From: an uncultured Zetaproteobacteria bacterium
Lineage (GTDB): Bacteria > Pseudomonadota > Zetaproteobacteria > Mariprofundales > Mariprofundaceae
Assembly: GCA_913056285.1 (NCBI GenBank)
Contig: CAJXNE010000002.1
Coordinates: forward strand, 1 to 31,093
Direction of reading: 5' to 3'
DNA length: 31,093 nt
Shown here: positions 14,087-22,274 of the stretch, piece after piece
Position numbering within the stretch: the first letter of the stretch is position 1
Layout: the number at the start of each line of letters is the position of its first letter
Translations under genes and position numbers: made by a program
Notes under the pieces: generated by a model
The model's input: only the letters and a program-made list of their open reading frames with translations
What the model was told of the DNA's origin: nothing
Databases searched by the model: none

Positions 14087-16196
14087 ATTCACGGCGGCGC
14101 TGTTGCTGTCCTGTTTGCTGCTGACAACAGTATGGAGCGAGGAGCTTGTCATGGCCGAAGAAAAACCGAAATACACCAATGCTCTGATTCATGAATCCAG
14201 TCCCTATTTACAGCAACATGCCCATAATCCGGTCAACTGGTTACCATGGAGCGACGATGCGTTTGCGCTGGCTCGCATGCAAAACAAACCGATATTTCTC
14301 TCCATCGGTTATTCGACCTGCCACTGGTGCCATGTCATGGAGCATGAATCCTTTGAAGATGAGGAAGTGGCCGAAGTGCTTAATCGCTACTTTATTGCCA
14401 TCAAGGTGGATCGCGAAGAGCGGCCTGATATTGATGCGGTGTATATGCATGCCGCCCAGATGATCAACGGCTCCGGCGGCTGGCCGCTGAATCTGTTGCT
14501 GACGCCGGACAAGAAACCGTTTTATGCCGCAACCTATTTACCCAAACATGGGCGTTTTGGCCGCATCGGCCTGATTGAACTGGCCAACCGCATTGGTGAG
14601 ATGTGGCAGCAGGATCGCAGCCGCATTGAGAAATCTGCCGCATCGATTGGTACAGCGCTGACCAACAGCATCGATATGGCCGCACCGGGAACAATGGATG
14701 CCGGCCTCATTGAAAAAGCTTATCAGGAAACCGCCAAAGGTTTTGATGTCACACACGGCGGCTTTGGCGATGCACCGAAGTTTCCGACGGCGCAACGTCT
14801 GTTGTTTCTGCTGCGTTACGGCACCCTCAAGCAAAACCCGGAAGCCATCACCATGGTGGAGAACACCTTAACTGCCATGCAGCGCGGCGGTATCCATGAT
14901 CAATTGGGTGGCGGTTTTCACCGGTACTCCACCGATGCGCACTGGCTGGTGCCGCATTTTGAAAAAATGCTCTACGATCAGGCCATGCTGATGATGGCCT
15001 ATACAGAAGGGTGGTTAGCAACAGGAAATCAGAGTTTCGCCACCACAACGCGCGATATCGCCGAATACCTGCTGCGCGATATGCGTGACCACGGCGGTGC
15101 TTTCTATTCTGCTGAAGATGCCGATTCGGAAGGGGTTGAAGGTAAATTCTATGTCTGGTCTGCCGATGAAATCAGGGATGTTCTCGGCAAACGGGCGGAT
15201 GCATTTATGCAAGCTTACGGGGTGGAAAAATCCGGCAATTTTACCGATGAAGCCACACATCGAAAAACCGGAGACAATATCCTGCACCGCTCAGCACCGG
15301 TTGATTTGGCTGCCTTTGAGGCTGACAGGAACAAGCTAATGGCCGTTCGCAATCAGCGCATTCACCCCTTTCGTGATGATAAGATATTAACCGACTGGAA
15401 CGGCATGGTGATTGCCTCGTTGGCTTTTGCCGGCAAGGTATTAAACGAACCCCGCTATATACAGGCGGCAGCCCAGGCGGCTGACTTCATCCTCACCGAT
15501 TTGCGTGATGACAAGGGCGCACTGTTGCATCGCTGGCGCGCCGGCAAGGCGGCGATTGCAGCCCAACTGGATGATTATACGGCCATGGTCTGGGGGCTGA
15601 CTGAGTTGTACGAAGCCAGCTTTGACCCCCGCTGGCTGGCTGAAGCGCTTAAATTAAATACGGTGATGTTGAAGCAATTCAAGGGTGAGGATGGCGGCTT
15701 TTATCAGGTTGCCGAAAGCGATGAATTGATTGCCCGTCCGATGGAGATCTTTGATAACGCCCTACCCTCGGGCAATGCCGTGGCCATGCATAATCTGCTG
15801 CGCCTGTCGCGCTTGACCGGTGATGCCAAACTGGCTGCTGAAGCGGCGTCCGTCGCCGATCATTTCGCTGGCATTGCCAATCGCGCGCCATCTGGCGTAT
15901 TACACATGCTTTCCGCCGTCTTGATGGCCGAAAGCAAGGGCAAAGAAATTGTACTGGTCGGAGATAAACACTCCGATTCGGCCAAAAAAATGTTGCATAT
16001 CATTCGCGCTTATTATCGACCCAATGCCGTGGTGGTCTGGCACGACGCCCAGCTTGAAAAGATGGCCCCATACACCCGAGGTCAAAAAGCTATCGCTGGT
16101 AAAGTGACGGCTTATGTCTGTGAAAACTTTCAATGCAATCTGCCCACCAACAACGTGACCACATTGAAACAGTTACTTCAGACGCAACTTGATTGA
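14070..16196 (+). CDS. Exported thioredoxin-domain protein (DUF255, YyaL/SSP411 family)
   Basis: A 708-residue protein. Its N-terminal domain is the DUF255 thioredoxin-like fold, with N-P-V-x-W, the C84-H-W-C87 active site (STCHWCHVM) and VDREERPD. The C-terminal part is an alpha/alpha-toroid resembling glycan-processing or N-acylglucosamine epimerase folds (HWLVPHFEKMLYDQA, DDYTAMVWGL, LPSGNAVA). Relatives (YyaL, mammalian SPATA20) have uncertain function. Unlike most, the protein opens with a hydrophobic, signal-like stretch (about 6-23), so export to the periplasm is likely. The ATG at 14070 is preceded by GGAGAG and overlaps the upstream gene by 17 nt; the frame is open back to 14031. The C-terminus carries an additional Cys (ENFQC). 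Confidence 0.88.
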   Translation: MLQRSKFTAALLLSCLLLTTVWSEELVMAEEKPKYTNALIHESSPYLQQHAHNPVNWLPWSDDAFALARMQNKPIFLSIGYSTCHWCHVMEHESFEDEEVAEVLNRYFIAIKVDREERPDIDAVYMHAAQMINGSGGWPLNLLLTPDKKPFYAATYLPKHGRFGRIGLIELANRIGEMWQQDRSRIEKSAASIGTALTNSIDMAAPGTMDAGLIEKAYQETAKGFDVTHGGFGDAPKFPTAQRLLFLLRYGTLKQNPEAITMVENTLTAMQRGGIHDQLGGGFHRYSTDAHWLVPHFEKMLYDQAMLMMAYTEGWLATGNQSFATTTRDIAEYLLRDMRDHGGAFYSAEDADSEGVEGKFYVWSADEIRDVLGKRADAFMQAYGVEKSGNFTDEATHRKTGDNILHRSAPVDLAAFEADRNKLMAVRNQRIHPFRDDKILTDWNGMVIASLAFAGKVLNEPRYIQAAAQAADFILTDLRDDKGALLHRWRAGKAAIAAQLDDYTAMVWGLTELYEASFDPRWLAEALKLNTVMLKQFKGEDGGFYQVAESDELIARPMEIFDNALPSGNAVAMHNLLRLSRLTGDAKLAAEAASVADHFAGIANRAPSGVLHMLSAVLMAESKGKEIVLVGDKHSDSAKKMLHIIRAYYRPNAVVVWHDAQLEKMAPYTRGQKAIAGKVTAYVCENFQCNLPTNNVTTLKQLLQTQLD

Positions 16197-16249
16197 CTTC
16201 ACCCACACGGCAAGCAGAGTTTTAAAATCAAATCATCAAGGATGCAACC

Positions 16250-16726
16250 ATGACCCGCACCCATAAACAGATCGGACTATTCGCCCTGCTGCTTGCTGCC
16301 GATCAGCTTTCAAAATGGTGGATTCAGCAGCCGGATTTTCACGCTTTTACTGTGATTGACGGCTTTTTCAATATCATCCGCGCTTACAATCCCGGCGTGG
16401 CCTTCTCCATGTTTGCAGACCTGCCTGACGCAGTTCGCCTGTGGCTATTGCTGGGCGTTACCATCGGCATTGCTGTGGCTGTGCTGTTCTGGTGGTGGCA
16501 GGAGCGCTTGCGCGCCGGTATCACTTCATGGCTGCTGGTGCTGATTCTGGCCGGCGCTGCCGGCAATATATGGGATCGTATTCAGCTGGGTTACGTGGTC
16601 GATTTTATCGACTGGTACGTACGCACCGATGCCGCCGAATATCACTGGCCCGCCTTTAATATCGCCGATGCCTGTATCTCTGTTTCAGTGGTACTGCTGA
16701 TTTTTACCAGCTTCAAGAAAAGATGA
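16250..16726 (+). CDS. lspA: Lipoprotein signal peptidase (LspA)
   Basis: Cleaves the signal peptide of diacylglyceryl-modified prolipoproteins in the inner membrane. It has 158 residues, the normal size, with four membrane helices (about 6-24, 59-81, 90-108, 137-155). Catalytic aspartates are D118 (GYVVDFIDWY) and D140 (FNIADACIS); N47-P-G-V-A-F and G105-N-I-W-D-R are the other family blocks. AAGGATG lies before the ATG. The TGA stop (16724-16726) lies within the left arm of the hairpin element that follows. Confidence 0.97.
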   Translation: MTRTHKQIGLFALLLAADQLSKWWIQQPDFHAFTVIDGFFNIIRAYNPGVAFSMFADLPDAVRLWLLLGVTIGIAVAVLFWWWQERLRAGITSWLLVLILAGAAGNIWDRIQLGYVVDFIDWYVRTDAAEYHWPAFNIADACISVSVVLLIFTSFKKR

Positions 16727-16875
16727 CTTCGTAAGAAGTCATCATTGCGCCCATGGACGGGCGCGCAAATCAATGGCTTGCAACGCAAGTTGTTGATTTG
16801 TAAGGAAAGTGAAAATCGCACTTTTCTCTTTCCGTGAAATAAAAAGGCCATGGATGGACTTTTTACGACTTCATC
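16722..16875 (+). repeat. MITE-like chain of hairpins starting at the lspA stop
   Basis: Five inverted repeats follow one another: GATGACTTC/GAAGTCATC (16722-16743), GCGCCC/GGGCGC (16747-16764), a 16-bp stem with three G-T pairs and an AAC loop (16766-16800), GGAAAGTG/CACTTTTC (about 16804-16826), and AAAAAG-g-CCAT/ATGG-a-CTTTTT (16841-16864), the last also a possible terminator. The ends are imperfect inverted repeats: GATGACTTCGTAA (16722-16734) and TTACGACTTCATC (16863-16875), 11 of 13 pairs. This gives a 154-nt unit with the layout of a small non-autonomous element. Confidence 0.65.
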
Positions 16876-16967
16876 AAGAAAAAAGAATAACCAAAGCCCG
16901 ACAAAACACCACACGCTTCTCGCATACACTGAAAAGCCGTATTTTTTATACGATTTTCCCATTGTTT

Positions 16968-16998
16968 GGATTATAGTGCGTCTTTCGCACAATAATCC
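16968..16998. promoter_or_regulatory. 13-bp inverted repeat before the redox operon
   Basis: GGATTATAGTGCG (16968-16980) and CGCACAATAATCC (16986-16998) are inverted copies with a single mismatch and a 5-nt spacer, ending 20 nt before the ATG of the GltD-like gene. It could be an operator, or a leader hairpin that controls the operon. A TATAGT (16972-16977) sits inside the left arm, so a regulator bound here would block transcription. The stretch 16876-16967 shows nothing else clear. Confidence 0.5.
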
Positions 16999-17018
16999 AT
17001 GACAGTGGGCATACGCTT

Positions 17019-18659
17019 ATGACATCGAAAGAACATACATCAAAAAAATACATGACCGGCAATCTGGATTTGACCCAGCATGGTATCGGCACCGGTGCGC
17101 ATCGCATGCAAAAGCCGGTATATATGGATTTCCTGCCTCCGTGCAATCATGCCTGTCCGGCCGGAGAAGATATTCAGGGCTGGTTAGACCTGGCTCAGAA
17201 TGGTGAATATGAAGCGGCATGGCAGAAACTGCTGGAGAATAACCCCTTCCCGGCCATTCACGGACGCGTCTGCTATCACCCCTGTGAAACCGACTGCAAT
17301 CGTAATTTCACGGACGATACGGTGAGTATCCATGCCGTGGAACGATTTCTGGGCGACTTGGCCATGGAAAAAGGCTGGAAGCCTGAATTCACAACCAAAC
17401 CGGGAGGCAAACGGGTGTTGATTGTCGGCGCTGGCCCGTCCGGCTTGTCGGCAGCGTATCACTTAATTCGCCTCGGGCATGAAGTAGAGATTCTTGAGGC
17501 TGGGCCTGTTGCAGGCGGTATGATTCATTTCGGTATTCCGGCCTACCGCATGCCGCGCAAGGAACTCGGTGATGAAATTCAGCGCGTGGTGGATATGGGT
17601 GCGAAAATCACCTGCGATTACCGCGTGGAGGATGTGGAAGCGGAGAAAACAAAGGGCAATTTCGACGCCGTGTTTATCGCCGTCGGTGCGCATCTGAGTA
17701 AAAATATTGAAATCCCCAGCCGCGATGCACGCAAAATGATGGATGCGGTCAGCTTCCTGAAAAGCGTGGAAAATGGCGAAGACCTGCAACTGGGTCGCCG
17801 CGTAGCCATTTATGGTGGCGGCAACACAGCTATGGATGCGGCGCGCACCGCCAAGCGACTCGGTGCGGAAGAAGCCGTGATTATCTACCGCCGCGATCGT
17901 AAGAGTATGCCGGCGCATGATTTCGAGGCCGATGAAGCGATTGAAGAAGGTGTGAAAATCAACTGGCTGCGGACAATTAAAGAAATTGATTGCACCACCA
18001 TGACGGTTGAAGTGATGGAACTCGATGAAAACGGTCGCCCGCAACCCACCGGCAAGACCGAAACGCTGGAAACCGATGCCCTGATTATGGCTGTCGGGCA
18101 GGATACTGACACTGGCTTTCTCAAAAATGTGCAGGGCATTGAATTCAACCGCGATGGTACAGTGATAGTCGGCCCGAATATGATGACGGGTGCAGGTGGT
18201 ATTTTCGCTGGCGGCGATATGGTACCATCCGAACGCTCCGTTACCATCGCCACCGGTCACGGCAAGAAGGCGGCGCGTTATATTGATGCATGGCTCAGAG
18301 GCGACACCTATCAACCAGCAGCCAAACATCCGATTGTTGATCATGAAAAGCTACAACTCTGGTACAGCACCGAGGCGCCGAAACGCAAACAGGCTGAGAT
18401 TTCTCCCGAAAACAGACTTGGTGGTTTTGAAGAGATATTGCAGGGCTATAGCGAGAAAGAGGCTTTGTTTGAAGCAAAACGCTGCCTGTCCTGCGGCAAC
18501 TGTTTTGAATGTGACGGTTGCTACGGCTCCTGCCCGGAAGATGCCATCATCAAGCTGGGCAAGGGTAAACGTTATTTGTACGACTACGACAAATGTACCG
18601 GCTGCGCGGCCTGCTACGAGCAATGCCCCTGCCACGCTATTGAAATGGTGAAGGAATAA
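17019..18659 (+). CDS. GltD-like NAD(P)H oxidoreductase with C-terminal ferredoxin domain
   Basis: A 546-residue iron-sulfur flavoprotein. An N-terminal Fer4-type domain with C42, C46, C85, C89 and C93 resembles the small subunit of glutamate synthase. FAD binds at VGAGPSGLSAA (136-146) and NAD(P)H at YGGGNTAMDAA (255-265). The C-terminal extension has Cys-rich clusters (C489, C492, C495, C498, C501, C505 and C526, C529, C532, C536, C538) typical of a 2[4Fe-4S] ferredoxin. The protein probably moves electrons between NAD(P)H and low-potential Fe-S carriers. Only 6 nt separate it from nifJ, so a partnership in pyruvate/NAD(P)H electron transfer is inferred; no gltB (large subunit of glutamate synthase) is nearby, arguing against a role in glutamate synthesis. 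The ribosome binding site is weak. Confidence 0.85.
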   Translation: MTSKEHTSKKYMTGNLDLTQHGIGTGAHRMQKPVYMDFLPPCNHACPAGEDIQGWLDLAQNGEYEAAWQKLLENNPFPAIHGRVCYHPCETDCNRNFTDDTVSIHAVERFLGDLAMEKGWKPEFTTKPGGKRVLIVGAGPSGLSAAYHLIRLGHEVEILEAGPVAGGMIHFGIPAYRMPRKELGDEIQRVVDMGAKITCDYRVEDVEAEKTKGNFDAVFIAVGAHLSKNIEIPSRDARKMMDAVSFLKSVENGEDLQLGRRVAIYGGGNTAMDAARTAKRLGAEEAVIIYRRDRKSMPAHDFEADEAIEEGVKINWLRTIKEIDCTTMTVEVMELDENGRPQPTGKTETLETDALIMAVGQDTDTGFLKNVQGIEFNRDGTVIVGPNMMTGAGGIFAGGDMVPSERSVTIATGHGKKAARYIDAWLRGDTYQPAAKHPIVDHEKLQLWYSTEAPKRKQAEISPENRLGGFEEILQGYSEKEALFEAKRCLSCGNCFECDGCYGSCPEDAIIKLGKGKRYLYDYDKCTGCAACYEQCPCHAIEMVKE

Positions 18660-18665
18660 GAGACG

Positions 18666-21600
18666 ATGAGCGATAACAGTAAAAACAAACAGGTCACATT
18701 CGATGGCGGCACCGGTGTCGCCCATATCGCATACAAGGTAAGCGAGCTCTGTTCGATTTACCCGATCACACCGTCTTCATCAATGGCTGAGCTGTGCGAT
18801 GAATGGTCTGCTGCGCATATCGAAAATATCTGGGGGCAAGTACCCGATGTGATCGAGATGCAATCCGAGGGTGGTGCGGCCGGGTCAGCACATGGCGCAT
18901 TACAGGCCGGTGCGCTCACCACCACATTCACCTCATCGCAGGGCCTGCTGCTGATGATTCCGAATATGTATAAAATCGCCGGTGAATTAACATCAACGGT
19001 ATTCCATATCGCCGCCCGCTCACTGGCCACGCAGGCATTATCCATCTTCGGCGACCATCAGGATGTGATGGCGGCGCGTTCCACCGGTTTTGCCATGCTA
19101 TCTTCAGCGTCTGTACAGCAGGCGCATGATTTCGCACTGATTTCGCATGCAGCCACTCTGAAAGCACGTGTGCCGTTTATGAATTTCTTTGATGGCTTCC
19201 GCACCTCGCATGAAATCAATAAAGTCGCGCTTATTTCGGATCAACAGATTCGTGCCATGATCGATGATGAACTGGTGTTTGCCCATCGTAAACGGGGATT
19301 AAGCCCGGATAACCCATTCATTCGCGGCACAGCCATGAACCCGGATGTGTATTTTCAGGCGCGTGAACGCGCCAACCCGTTCTATGACGCTACGCCGGGC
19401 ATCGTGCAGGATGCCATGGATCAGTTTGCCGAACTCACCGGCCGCAAATATGATCTGTTCAGTTATTTCGGCGCAGACGATGCCGAGTATGTGATTATTA
19501 TTATGGGCTCGGGCGCGGAAACGATTGAGGAAACCATCAAGGTACTCAATGCTCAGGGGGCAAAACTCGGCGTTGTCACCGTTCACCTGTTCCGGCCGTT
19601 CTCACGCGAACATCTGATTGCCGCCCTGCCGGCTTCGGTGAAAAAAATCGCCGTACTGGATCGGACCAAGGAACTGGGCGCACGCGGTGAGCCGCTCTAT
19701 CAGGATGTGATGGCTTCATTATCTGAATCGGTGATGATCGGTGAACTCGATGCCCTGCCGCTGGTAACCGGCGGTCGCTACGGCTTGTCATCCAAGGAAT
19801 TCACGCCGGCTATGGCCAAGGCAGTGTTTGATGAATTGGCAAAAGATGCGCCGAAACGCGATTTCACTGTCGGCATTACCGACGATATCACCCACACCAG
19901 TATCGATGTGGACAACAGTTTTAATATCGAACCGGCCAATGTAACCCGTGCCCTGTTCTTTGGTCTGGGCTCCGACGGTACTGTGTCGGCCAACAAGAAC
20001 AGCATCAAAATCATCGGCGAAAACACGCCGCTGAATTGCCAGGGCTATTTTGTCTACGACTCCAAAAAAGCGGGTTCGCAAACGGTTTCTCACCTGCGCT
20101 TCGGGCCGGATGAAATACGCGCGCCCTATCTGGTCGATTCGGCCAATTTCATCGCCTGCCACAAGGCAACATTTATTTCACAGGTGGAAATGCTCGATAA
20201 AGCCGCTGACGGCGCAGTATTTCTGCTCAACACTCCGACTACTGCCGGGCAGGTATGGGATGAACTGCCCAGGCCTGTGCAGCAGCATATCATCAAACGC
20301 AATATCGAATTCTATGTGATTGATGCCTCCACCGTAGCTCGCGATGCCGGCATGGGCCGCCGCATCAATACCATTATGCAGACCTGTTTCTTTGCCCTTT
20401 CAGGCGTATTGCCGCGTGAGGAAGCCATTGCGCAAATCAAGAAAGCGATTGAGAAAACCTATGCACGCAAGGGCATGGATGTAGTGCAGCAGAACTTCAA
20501 GGCAGTGGATGCAGCCCTGGATCATTTGCACAAAGTCAACGTGCCGGATCTGGTCAGCAGCGACCACGATATGGATTTGATGGTGCCGCTCCGCGCGCCG
20601 GAATTCGTGCAGCAGGTGACAGCACCCATGCTGGCCGGCAAGGGAGACGCGCTGCCTGTTTCCAAAATCCCCATGGACGGCACGTTTCCGTCCGGTACGG
20701 CGCAGTGGGAGAAGCGCAATATCGCTGATTTTGTACCGCAATGGGAACCGGATGTCTGTATTCAGTGCGGTAACTGTTCGTTTGTCTGCCCACACAGTGT
20801 CATTCGCGCCAAATTCTACCACGAAGATCATCTGGAGAATGCGCATGAGGGGTTCCCGTCCGCCCCGGTTTCGGCGCGCGGTTTCCCGGAAACCCGCTAT
20901 ACGCTGGAAATCTACCTGGAGGATTGCACCGGTTGCGAAATGTGCGTCAATGCCTGCCCTGCCTATGATTTGAATGACCCGACTAAAACAAAGAAAGCCA
21001 TCAATATGATGCCCAAAGCGCCACAAATGGAGCGCGGGCGCAAGGATGTCAGCTTTTTTGAAACGATACCGGCCAATGATCGCGCCACCATCGATTACTC
21101 ATCGGTACGCGGCACGCAGTTTCTCGAGCCTCTGTTCGAATTTTCCGGTGCCTGCGCCGGCTGCGGTGAAACACCCTATGTACGTTTATTAACGCAACTG
21201 TTCGGGCCGCGCCTGCTGGTGGCCAATGCCACCGGTTGTTCCTCGATTTACGGCGGCAATTTACCGGCGACACCGTGGACCAAGAACAAGGATGGTCGCG
21301 GACCGGCTTGGTCCAACTCGCTGTTTGAGGACAATGCGGAATTCGGACTCGGCATGCGTCTGGCTGCCGATCATCACATGCATGTAGCGCAGCAGGAACT
21401 CGAAAAACTGCGCGAAAAACTGGATGACTACTTCGTCGATGAAATCATCAATGCTGATCAGTCCATCGGTTATGAAGTGACTCAGCAGCGCCAGCGTGTG
21501 GAAAAACTGAAACTGGTACTGGAAGGCATGGATGACCCACGCGCCAAAAACCTGCTCACCGTTGTTAATCATCTGGTGCGCCGCAGCGTCTGGCTGATCG

Positions 21601-22274
21601 GCGGCGATGGCTGGGCTTATGATATCGGTTCGGGAGGGCTGGATCATGCGCTGGCTTCGGGACGCAATATCAATGTTCTGGTGCTCGATACCGAAGTGTA
21701 TTCCAACACCGGTGGTCAGGCGTCCAAAGCAACTCCGATCGGGGCAACAGCCAAATTCGCTTCCGCCGGCAAACCGGTTGGCAAGAAAGATCTGGCGCTG
21801 CAAGCGATCTCCTACGGTAATGTGTATGTTGCACGTGTCGCCATGGGGGCCAATCCACAACAAACACTGCTGGCCATGCGCGAAGCAGAGGATTATCCCG
21901 GCCCATCGATTATTCTGGCCTACAGCCACTGCATTGCCCACGGCATTGATATGACACAGGGCTTAAAACATCAGGATATGGCAGTGGCATCCGGCTACTG
22001 GCCTCTGATTCGCTACAATCCCGAATTGCGCCGTGCCGGCAAGAAGCCGTTCGTACTGGATTCGCCCGAACCAACCATGAAAGTGAAGGATTACGCCTAC
22101 ACCGAAATGCGCTATAAATTGCTACAGCGCAGCCATCCGGTGGAAGCGGAACGGCTCATGGAACTGGCGCAAGAGTCTGTGAATTTACGCTGGGCCACTT
22201 ATGAACACATGGCCGAACAGGATCCATCCGAATTCCAGCCGGTGCATACAATGGAGGCATCAGTTGGATTATGA
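18666..22274 (+). CDS. nifJ: Pyruvate:ferredoxin (flavodoxin) oxidoreductase, single-chain NifJ type
   Basis: Catalyses reversible conversion of pyruvate and CoA to acetyl-CoA, CO2 and reduced ferredoxin. The 1202-residue chain has the fused domains in order: pyrimidine-binding (YPITPSSSMAE near the N-terminus), the gamma domain (about 430-640), a two-cluster ferredoxin domain (C698, C701, C704, C708 and C754, C757, C760, C764), and a thiamine-diphosphate domain with C830, C833 and C858 as cluster ligands and a GDGWAYDIG...SNTGG block (about 979-1020). Length and order match the family. RBS AAGAG is seen upstream. The overlap at its 3' end with sthA and the short gap to the GltD-like gene support a three-gene operon. 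The direction in vivo (oxidation or carboxylation) cannot be read from sequence. Confidence 0.95.
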   Translation: MSDNSKNKQVTFDGGTGVAHIAYKVSELCSIYPITPSSSMAELCDEWSAAHIENIWGQVPDVIEMQSEGGAAGSAHGALQAGALTTTFTSSQGLLLMIPNMYKIAGELTSTVFHIAARSLATQALSIFGDHQDVMAARSTGFAMLSSASVQQAHDFALISHAATLKARVPFMNFFDGFRTSHEINKVALISDQQIRAMIDDELVFAHRKRGLSPDNPFIRGTAMNPDVYFQARERANPFYDATPGIVQDAMDQFAELTGRKYDLFSYFGADDAEYVIIIMGSGAETIEETIKVLNAQGAKLGVVTVHLFRPFSREHLIAALPASVKKIAVLDRTKELGARGEPLYQDVMASLSESVMIGELDALPLVTGGRYGLSSKEFTPAMAKAVFDELAKDAPKRDFTVGITDDITHTSIDVDNSFNIEPANVTRALFFGLGSDGTVSANKNSIKIIGENTPLNCQGYFVYDSKKAGSQTVSHLRFGPDEIRAPYLVDSANFIACHKATFISQVEMLDKAADGAVFLLNTPTTAGQVWDELPRPVQQHIIKRNIEFYVIDASTVARDAGMGRRINTIMQTCFFALSGVLPREEAIAQIKKAIEKTYARKGMDVVQQNFKAVDAALDHLHKVNVPDLVSSDHDMDLMVPLRAPEFVQQVTAPMLAGKGDALPVSKIPMDGTFPSGTAQWEKRNIADFVPQWEPDVCIQCGNCSFVCPHSVIRAKFYHEDHLENAHEGFPSAPVSARGFPETRYTLEIYLEDCTGCEMCVNACPAYDLNDPTKTKKAINMMPKAPQMERGRKDVSFFETIPANDRATIDYSSVRGTQFLEPLFEFSGACAGCGETPYVRLLTQLFGPRLLVANATGCSSIYGGNLPATPWTKNKDGRGPAWSNSLFEDNAEFGLGMRLAADHHMHVAQQELEKLREKLDDYFVDEIINADQSIGYEVTQQRQRVEKLKLVLEGMDDPRAKNLLTVVNHLVRRSVWLIGGDGWAYDIGSGGLDHALASGRNINVLVLDTEVYSNTGGQASKATPIGATAKFASAGKPVGKKDLALQAISYGNVYVARVAMGANPQQTLLAMREAEDYPGPSIILAYSHCIAHGIDMTQGLKHQDMAVASGYWPLIRYNPELRRAGKKPFVLDSPEPTMKVKDYAYTEMRYKLLQRSHPVEAERLMELAQESVNLRWATYEHMAEQDPSEFQPVHTMEASVGL

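Noticed and set aside
17463..18344. Minus-strand open frame of 293 codons
   Set aside because: It lies wholly inside the GltD-like gene, whose frame has clear motifs; the antisense product is His/Phe/Ala-rich with no recognisable domain.
17019..18659. Glutamate synthase small subunit (gltD)
   Set aside because: The core is GltD-like, but there is no gltB, the protein has an additional C-terminal two-cluster ferredoxin domain, and it is followed by nifJ.
21261..21941. Minus-strand open frame of 226 codons
   Set aside because: Antisense to the thiamine-diphosphate domain of nifJ; explained by codon bias on the sense strand.
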